DNA of 64,000 nt, from the NCBI GenBank assembly GCA_003416985.1, contig QVIN01000010.1, positions 62,001 to 126,000 on the forward strand. The letters run 5' to 3'. The notes under the pieces were generated by a model. It saw nothing but the letters and a program-made list of their open reading frames with translations. It was not told where the DNA came from and made no database searches. Each line of letters starts with the position of its first letter. Positions within the stretch are counted from its first letter, which is position 1. Made by a program: the position numbers and the translations under genes. Shown here piece after piece: positions 57,270 through 64,000 of the stretch. The DNA is from Duganella sp. BJB480. Lineage in GTDB: Bacteria > Pseudomonadota > Gammaproteobacteria > Burkholderiales > Burkholderiaceae_D.

Positions 57270-57299
57270 AGTATGCACGCCCGGGCGTGCTCTTGTCAA
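57270..57299 (-). promoter_or_regulatory. Predicted epsD promoter with 16-bp palindrome in its spacer
   Basis: On the minus strand a perfect TTGACA -35 (57294-57299) and a CATACT -10 (57270-57275) are 18 bases apart. The spacer and first base of the -10 hold GCACGCCCGGGCGTGC (57275-57290), an exact 16-base palindrome that an operator-binding protein could occupy. The epsD start is about 130 bases downstream. Confidence 0.6.
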
Positions 57300-57329
57300 T
57301 CTTATAAATTGCCGCGCGCAGTGCCCACT

Positions 57330-57341
57330 ATGCTACAGCAT
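57330..57341. promoter_or_regulatory. 12-bp inverted repeat upstream of the epsD promoter
   Basis: ATGCT and AGCAT are complementary, separated by two bases, about 31 bases above the -35. It could be an activator site; evidence is symmetry and position only. Confidence 0.3.
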
Positions 57342-57381
57342 CGCCCCCGCCGTTGGTAAAAGTGTCACTTAACGTGCGCTT

Positions 57382-57407
57382 AAAAAAAACCGCCGGCTAG
57401 TGGGCGT
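57382..57407 (-). terminator. Probable terminator overlapping the epsB stop
   Basis: On the minus strand an imperfect AACGCC / GGCGGTT stem with one bulge is followed by eight T. It would separate epsB from epsD, which has its own promoter. Confidence 0.5.
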
Positions 57408-58779
57408 TTTCGCGCTTGAGCACCACCTGCACCGTCTTGAGGATGATCCACAGGTCCAGCCACAGCGACCACTTGCGCAGGTAGTCGAGGTCGAAGTGCA
57501 CCCGCGCCTCCATCTTGTCGAGCGTCTCGGTCTCGCCGCGCAGGCCGTTGACCTGGGCCCAGCCGGTGATGCCGGGCTTGACCTTGTGGCGCAGCATATA
57601 GCCCTTGATCAGCTTGCGGTACTGCTCGTTGTGGGCCACCGCGTGCGGCCGCGGCCCGACGATGCTCATGCGGCCCTGCAGCACGTTGATAAACTGCGGC
57701 AACTCGTCGAGCGAGCTGCGGCGCAGGAAGGCGCCCACCCGGGTCACCCGCCGGTCGTTCTGGGTGGCCTGCACCACGGTCGGGCCGTCGTCGGTCACGG
57801 TCATCGAGCGGAACTTGTAGACGATGATCTCCTCGCCGTACAGGCCGTAGCGGCGCTGGCGGAAGATCACCGGCCCGGGCGAGCTGAGCTTGACGGCCAG
57901 CGCGATCACCAGCATCACCGGCAGCAGCAGGATCTGGATCAGGCCGCCGAGCACGATGTCGCTGACCCGCTTGATCACGCTGTTGACGCCGGTGAACGGC
58001 GACTCGCAGATGGCGATCACCGGCATGCCGCCGACGTTGTCGAAGCGCGCCTGCATCAGGTCGAACACATAAATATCCGGCAGGAAATACACCGAGGCGG
58101 TGGTGTCCTGCAGTTCGTCGAGCAGCTTGCGCACGCGCGGCTGCGCCGAGATCGGCTGGCTGATGAAGATCATCTTGGTGTTGTTGGCCCGCACATAGGC
58201 GGCGATGTCGCTCATCCGGCCCAGCACCGGCTCGCGCGCGCCGGACGGGAAGCGGTCCTCCACGCGGTCGTCGAAAAAGCCCACCACCTGCATGAACAGG
58301 TTCGGGTGGCGCTTGCAGACGCCGGCGAACTTCAGGCCGACCTCGTTGACGCCGACGATCACCACCGAGCGCATCTCGTTGCCGCTGTTGCGCCCCAGCG
58401 ACGTCGCGCCCATGGCCAGATGGCTGAGCAGCAGGATCAGCGGCGTGGCCACGAACCAGGCCAGCACCACGTCGTGGTCGACCCGGTGGCTCAGGCCGCT
58501 GGCGGCGCCGATCAGCAGCAGCACGCCGACCGTGATCAGCCAGCCCACCACGGTGTCGCGCGCGTAGGCCAGCATGCGCCCGCTGCGCCAGGTGCGGTAG
58601 GGGTCGACGTGCTGGTACACCGCCGACGAGATGAAGAAGGCCAGTATCATCAGCACCAGCAGATAGCCGGTGAACGGCGCGCCCTGCGCCATGCACACCA
58701 GGTACAGCGCGCCCATGATGATCAGCGGATCGAGCACCCGCTGGAAAAACGAAATGAGGGGGATGTCATTCAACGTCAT
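57397..58779 (-). CDS. epsB: Undecaprenyl-phosphate glycosyl-1-phosphate transferase EpsB
   Basis: 460 residues. Four or five N-terminal membrane helices, a Rossmann-like CoA-binding domain with [16 protein letters not shown] (about 155-260), and a C-terminal bacterial sugar transferase domain (about 265-460) with [45 protein letters not shown] and [14 protein letters not shown]. It transfers the first sugar phosphate to undecaprenyl phosphate, starting each repeat unit. Matches EpsB/WcaJ plan in full. Eight bases separate it from epsL. Confidence 0.94.
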   Translation of the reverse strand: MTLNDIPLISFFQRVLDPLIIMGALYLVCMAQGAPFTGYLLVLMILAFFISSAVYQHVDPYRTWRSGRMLAYARDTVVGWLITVGVLLLIGAASGLSHRVDHDVVLAWFVATPLILLLSHLAMGATSLGRNSGNEMRSVVIVGVNEVGLKFAGVCKRHPNLFMQVVGFFDDRVEDRFPSGAREPVLGRMSDIAAYVRANNTKMIFISQPISAQPRVRKLLDELQDTTASVYFLPDIYVFDLMQARFDNVGGMPVIAICESPFTGVNSVIKRVSDIVLGGLIQILLLPVMLVIALAVKLSSPGPVIFRQRRYGLYGEEIIVYKFRSMTVTDDGPTVVQATQNDRRVTRVGAFLRRSSLDELPQFINVLQGRMSIVGPRPHAVAHNEQYRKLIKGYMLRHKVKPGITGWAQVNGLRGETETLDKMEARVHFDLDYLRKWSLWLDLWIILKTVQVVLKRENAH

Positions 58780-58787
58780 GGCGGCGG

Positions 58788-60053
58788 TCAGTATTGGGCA
58801 TTCAGGTTCAGGCTCACCCCCTGGGCACGATAGTTGCCGTTGTTGATGAAGGCGACGCCGCCGCGCGACTCGCGGAACAGCGACGCGGTCAGCTGCACCT
58901 GGCGCCACGGGGTGTAGCTCAGCCCCAGCGAGTTGTAGTGCGAGCGGTCGGACAGGTCGAAGCCGGCGCTGTCGGCCAGCAGGCCCTTGAAGGCGCGCTT
59001 TTCGTGGCGGGTCTGGGCGTCGAGCTGCAGCTTGGCGCTCAGCAGCCAGCTGGCGCCGGCGCTGACGCCGGTGTTCAGGCTGTAGCTGACGAGGCCGCTC
59101 TCGACCGGCGCGAATTCGCGCCACAGCGACGCGTTGGCGCGCACCGCGCCGCCCAGCAGCGTGTTGCCCGACAGGCGCGCGTTGGCGCCGCTCGAATCGC
59201 GCTCGGTCAGGTAGGCGTGCGTGCGGTGCGCCCAGCCGCCGAGGAACTGCAGCTCGGTCACCGGGGTCACGCGCCAGCCCACCTTGAGCTTGAGTTCGCG
59301 CTGGCGCGAGTCGTTGTCGATCAGCTGACGGCCCAGCAGGCGCGGCACGTCATAGCTGCTGCGCAGCGAGCGCGCCTGCAGGCCGATGGTGCTGCCGGAC
59401 GAGGCCAGGTAGTCGACGCCGGTCTCGAACTGGTTGTCGGTGCGGTCGTTGTAGGCCTGGCTGCTCAGGTCATAGACGTAGCGGTTGCGGTTGTAGCCGG
59501 CGCGCGCCACCCAGCTCGGATGAAAGCTCCAGTTGCCTTGCGCGTAGGCGCGCTTCTGCGTGCGCAGATTGCGCTCGCTGGTGACCACGTCGGTGTAGGG
59601 CGCCAGCACCTCGGAGTAGGCGCCGCCCAGGTTGCCGCTGAGGCGGTTGCCCAGATGCCAGGCCAGGTCGGCCGACAGGTCCTTGCCGTTGTAGTCGAGC
59701 TGGGTGAAGTGGCTGAACGTCACCCGGCTGACCTTGGCCTGGGCGGTGAGCACCTCGCGCCCGTAGGCCTGGTTGAAGGACAGCCCGGCCACCAGCTGGC
59801 GCGAGGTGTCGGCGCGGGTGTTGTCGTAGCCGGGGCTGTTGTCGGGCAGGCGGAACAGATTATCGTCGTAGGAGTACAGCAGCCCGGCGTAGGGGTGCAG
59901 GCCGTCGTCGCTGGCGGCGCGGGCGCCGCCGGCGGCCAGCGCGCACGCGGCCAGCGCCAGCCGCGCCGCCCAGGTCAACACCGGTGCGCGCCCGCGCGGC
60001 GGCGCATCATGGGGCACGGGGCGGCTCAGGTCGGGATGCGAGGAACTCAACAT
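58788..60053 (-). CDS. epsL: Outer-membrane beta-barrel protein EpsL
   Basis: 421 residues. Signal peptide with an extended n-region (hydrophobic core near 32-44, cleavage near ARA), then a mature protein beginning LHPYAGLLYSYDDNLFRLPDNS and continuing as alternating amphipathic strands to a final Tyr (LNLNAQY), as expected of a beta-barrel of about 18 strands. The 'YDDNLFR' start is shared by EpsL proteins of exosortase B loci. Probable outer-membrane exit or anchor component for the polysaccharide. Lies 50 bases after the CAAX-protease gene. Confidence 0.88.
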   Translation of the reverse strand: MLSSSHPDLSRPVPHDAPPRGRAPVLTWAARLALAACALAAGGARAASDDGLHPYAGLLYSYDDNLFRLPDNSPGYDNTRADTSRQLVAGLSFNQAYGREVLTAQAKVSRVTFSHFTQLDYNGKDLSADLAWHLGNRLSGNLGGAYSEVLAPYTDVVTSERNLRTQKRAYAQGNWSFHPSWVARAGYNRNRYVYDLSSQAYNDRTDNQFETGVDYLASSGSTIGLQARSLRSSYDVPRLLGRQLIDNDSRQRELKLKVGWRVTPVTELQFLGGWAHRTHAYLTERDSSGANARLSGNTLLGGAVRANASLWREFAPVESGLVSYSLNTGVSAGASWLLSAKLQLDAQTRHEKRAFKGLLADSAGFDLSDRSHYNSLGLSYTPWRQVQLTASLFRESRGGVAFINNGNYRAQGVSLNLNAQY

Positions 60054-60103
60054 GTGATATTTGTCTTCTAGAATTGTTAAAAACAGCTGAGGAAAATACA
60101 ATA

Positions 60104-60766
60104 TTACCAGTAAGCCCAGCTCCCGGTGCGGATAATCCACACCCCCAGCACGCCGTTGGTCACCGCGTGCGCCGCGATGGCCACCCACAGTTTGCCGGTG
60201 CGCATGTACAGCAGGCCGTACACCGCGCCGGCCACCATGCCGGCGAGCCACTGATTGTGCTCAACACCAAATAATATCACGGTGACAATAAAACCACGAA
60301 ACTTTAGCTGCGCCGGCGCCACGCCGGCGAAGTCCTCGGCGGTCAGCCAGCGCATCAGATAGGAACGCCAGAACAACTCCTCCATCACCGGCACCACCAG
60401 CGCGGCGCCGGCCAGCCGCACCAGCATCAGCGGCCACGTCAGCGCGCCGGCGCCGCGCGGGTCGTAGCCGGTCGGCCGGCCCACCACCATCCAGCCGGCG
60501 TCCAGGCCGATCCACAGCACGAACACCAGCACGCCGGCGGCGGCCGCCAGCGCGGCCGCCGCCGGCCCCAGCCGCGCGGGCCGCAGCTCCCGGTACTCGG
60601 GCCAGTAGCGCAGCAGCAGCAGCGCCACCAGGCCGATCTTGAGCGGGTACAGCCAGCGCAGCTGCCCGGGCGTCAGTCCGGCCCGCGCCAGCAGGTCGGC
60701 CACGGCGATGAACACCATATAGGTCAGGAACGGCAGCACGCGCGCGCGCGCGGCGCGGCTAAACAC
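60104..60766 (-). CDS. CAAX prenyl-protease-related protein (exosortase-associated)
   Basis: 220 residues starting at GTG, six or so helices. Conserved CPBP/ABI residues are visible: EE at 129-130 with Arg134 (MEELFWR), His170 (FGVEHNQW) and His200 with Asn204 (AHAVTNG). Family TIGR03008-type proteins are tied to PEP-CTERM genomes and may process sorted proteins or other membrane substrates, though no substrate is proven. It sits upstream of epsL, so it is likely expressed with epsL and epsB. Confidence 0.88.
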   Translation of the reverse strand: MFSRAARARVLPFLTYMVFIAVADLLARAGLTPGQLRWLYPLKIGLVALLLLRYWPEYRELRPARLGPAAAALAAAAGVLVFVLWIGLDAGWMVVGRPTGYDPRGAGALTWPLMLVRLAGAALVVPVMEELFWRSYLMRWLTAEDFAGVAPAQLKFRGFIVTVILFGVEHNQWLAGMVAGAVYGLLYMRTGKLWVAIAAHAVTNGVLGVWIIRTGSWAYW

Positions 60767-60844
60767 CGGTCCCCCCGGCCGCCCGCGCGGCGGGCGGCGA
60801 TCGTTTCAGTCCCATGCCAGTCTCCGTGCGGAGGGCGCGCCGGC

Positions 60845-62740
<1,896 letters not shown>

Positions 62741-62917
62741 AGGAGATAAACCGTGTGCGCCGCGCCGTGCGCGCCAGCGGCACGAGGCGGAAAATTGAAA
62801 GAAGCCGTATTGTACCGACAAGCACCGCCGCGCGGCCATTTTTCCATCGCCGGCCGGCGCTGGTCAAGGCCGGGGCGATCGGTTAAGATCGGCCATCGTC
62901 AGACTTCCCGGGCCCCG

Positions 62918-63646
62918 ATGCCGCCTGCCACCCGCCCCCGCCGCCGCCAGCGCGGCGCCGCCCTGCTGTTGCTGCTGTTGCTGCTGAGCGTGAGCATGGC
63001 GACGGTGGCGTTGCGCGCGCTCGGCGACGGCCAGTTCGACGCCCGCCGGAGCGCGCGCAGCGTGGCCGCGCTGGGCCAGGCCCGCGAGGCGCTGCTGGGC
63101 TATGCGCTGACCCATGGCCGCCTGCCCCGCCCCGCCCGCTCGGCCACCGATGGCCGCGAAAATCCGGCCCCTTGCGCCACCGCGTCCGCCTGCAACGGCT
63201 TCCTGCCGTGGGTGGCGCTGGGCCTGGCCGGCGCCGACGGCTGGGGGCGGCCGCTGCGCTACAGCGTGACGCCGGCCTACACCGAGGCCAACATCGCCCC
63301 CGCCCGGGCGGTGGCCGACAAGCGGGTCAGCCTGCGCGACGGCGACGGCGCGCCGCGCGCGCTGGTCGGCCAGGGACCGTGCTCGCTGGCCAGCCCGTGC
63401 AGCCCGGCGGTCATCCTGTCGACCGGCCGCCAGGGGCCGGGCGTCGACGCGCTCGGCATCGCCCAGGCCGGCGACTTCGCCGGCCGCACCGACGAGCTCG
63501 CCAATTTCCACGGCGACAGCGACTTCATCCTGCGCAGCCGCAGCGACGACCCGCGCGCGGCGGGCGGCCCCTACGACGACCTGGTGACCTGGGTGCCGCT
63601 GCAGCAGCTGTATCTGAAACTGAACGCGGTCGGCGCCTTGCGCTGA
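62918..63646 (+). CDS. Pilin-like membrane-anchored protein
   Basis: 242 residues. Basic N-terminus RPRRRQRGAALLLLLLLLSVSMATVALRAL, split by a hydrophobic helix (about 14-34), resembles minor pilin starts (RGAALL) without the FTLIE motif. The rest has ALLGYALTHGRLPRPARSATDG, two close Cys pairs (CATASAC; CSLASPC), FLPWVALGLAGADGWGRPLRYSVTP, and a C-terminal beta region. This pattern is known from type II/IV secretion-type proteins of Burkholderiales. ATG at 62918 is preferred to an upstream GTG frame. Monocistronic, just before the tRNA gene. Confidence 0.7.
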   Translation: MPPATRPRRRQRGAALLLLLLLLSVSMATVALRALGDGQFDARRSARSVAALGQAREALLGYALTHGRLPRPARSATDGRENPAPCATASACNGFLPWVALGLAGADGWGRPLRYSVTPAYTEANIAPARAVADKRVSLRDGDGAPRALVGQGPCSLASPCSPAVILSTGRQGPGVDALGIAQAGDFAGRTDELANFHGDSDFILRSRSDDPRAAGGPYDDLVTWVPLQQLYLKLNAVGALR

Positions 63647-63659
63647 CGCGGCCACAGAC

Positions 63660-63690
63660 TTTACCGAACCGGGCACCGGTCGGCTATAAT
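63660..63690 (+). promoter_or_regulatory. Promoter of the tRNA-Arg gene
   Basis: An exact TATAAT at 63685-63690 with a TTTACC-like -35 at 63660-63665 (spacing 19) lies 31 bases before the tRNA. Confidence 0.6.
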
Positions 63691-63721
63691 CTCGGCCAGC
63701 CGGCCAAGCGCCGGCCGCGTC

Positions 63722-63793
63722 CTCCCCGTAGCACAATGGATAGTGCACATGCCTCCTAAGCGTGGGATACTGGTTCGATTCCAGTCGGGGGGA
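63722..63793 (+). tRNA. tRNA-Arg (anticodon CCT)
   Basis: 72-base cloverleaf. Acceptor stem 63722-63728 with 63786-63792 (one T-G pair), T8 A9, D-arm GCAC/GTGC (63731-63746), anticodon arm CATGC/GCGTG with loop CTCCTAA and anticodon CCT at 63755-63757, four-base variable loop, T-arm ACTGG / TTCGATT / CCAGT, discriminator A. CCA is not encoded. The first base being C, paired with G72, is unusual. Reads AGG codons. Confidence 0.88.
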
Positions 63794-63810
63794 CTCCCCC
63801 CCCCTTTTTT
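63787..63810 (+). terminator. tRNA-gene terminator
   Basis: The G6 end of the acceptor strand can pair with the C-run just after the tRNA (63796-63804), followed by six T (63805-63810). The tRNA's own 3' end thus helps form the terminator hairpin. Confidence 0.6.
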
Positions 63811-63819
63811 CCGCCGGCC

Positions 63820-64000
63820 CTATGGCACCATCGACTGCACCGCGCTGGTGGCGCTGGCCCATGGCGCGAACGCCCAGTTGGCCGGCACCGTGTAGCTGCT
63901 GCGGCTGCTGCGCACATCGGTCATGCGGCAGACGTTGGGCGCGACGGCGGCCGACAGCGACAGCTCGGTCCAGTTGCTGCCCGGTCCGCGCGACTCCAGA
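63820..64000 (-). CDS. 3' end of a minus-strand gene, truncated by window edge
   Basis: The complementary strand is open from the window edge to a TAG at 63820-63822, giving 59 residues with a Trp-, Ser- and Val-rich composition (e.g. GSNWTELSLSAAVAPN, then SSYTVPANWAFAPW). It has normal coding character and no stop in this frame. It does not match a family I recognise; the start lies outside. It might be an exported or pilin-type protein, but that is a guess. Confidence 0.45.
   Translation of the reverse strand, partial: LESRGPGSNWTELSLSAAVAPNVCRMTDVRSSRSSYTVPANWAFAPWASATSAVQSMVP

Noticed and set aside
57139-57396. Possible c-di-GMP riboswitch ahead of epsD
   Set aside because: No GEMM-type core or tetraloop-receptor pattern could be found in the leader; only palindromes and a promoter were seen.

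Overview
The window is high-GC DNA that almost certainly comes from a Betaproteobacterium of the Oxalobacteraceae (Massilia / Duganella-like). This is inferred from the XrtB-type exosortase locus with its Eps proteins, the several proteins ending in a VPEP...RR(R/K) sorting tail, and a type II/IV hybrid secretion locus typical of Burkholderiales. Between 947 and 62740 every gene but one lies on the minus strand. No insertion sequence, prophage or CRISPR array was seen.

Layout: 1-882 is the 3' end of murJ, closed by a shared terminator. 947-1438 is a PEP-CTERM protein. 1680-11043 is a tightly overlapping minus-strand operon for a hybrid machine: GspG-like major pseudopilin, GspF, GspE, then PilM-, PilN-, PilO- and PilP-like platform proteins, a lipoprotein secretin and three more pseudopilins. 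Upstream of it are an EpsA-type LuxR regulator and an orphan PhoB-type response regulator (11161-12695). 12882-20217 is an export and surface region: a large secreted endonuclease, three PEP-CTERM proteins, a membrane acyltransferase and a TIGR03790 protein.

20481-62740 is a Wzx/Wzy-dependent exopolysaccharide locus. The conserved machinery is near the far end: CAAX-like protease, EpsL, EpsB (initiating glycosyl-phosphate transferase), then EpsD, EpsE (export), EpsF (chain length), EpsG (kinase-like), exosortase XrtB and EpsI. Next come asnB, two sister glycosyltransferases, the flippase, the polymerase, a GINT1-like transferase and an acyltransferase. Further along are a separately promoted exported protein, a UDP-sugar dehydrogenase / C4-epimerase pair, more glycosyltransferases, a two-domain oxidoreductase, a CapK-like ligase, a heparinase-like protein, a DUF354 protein and sugar-nucleotide enzymes (Gfo/Idh/MocA, WecB, GalE, NDP-sugar pyrophosphorylase, ManC). 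The window ends with an Uup-type ABC-F ATPase, a pilin-like protein, tRNA-Arg(CCT) and the edge of another gene.

Reading of the whole: EpsB starts a lipid-linked repeat unit, the glycosyltransferases extend and decorate it, Wzx flips it, Wzy polymerises it under EpsF/EpsG control, and EpsE exports it. XrtB with EpsI processes PEP-CTERM proteins, four of which are encoded here. The most interesting non-coding signals are a 16-bp perfect palindrome inside the predicted epsD promoter, an 18-bp operator-like palindrome before the nuclease gene, and hairpins that divide the polysaccharide locus into transcription units.
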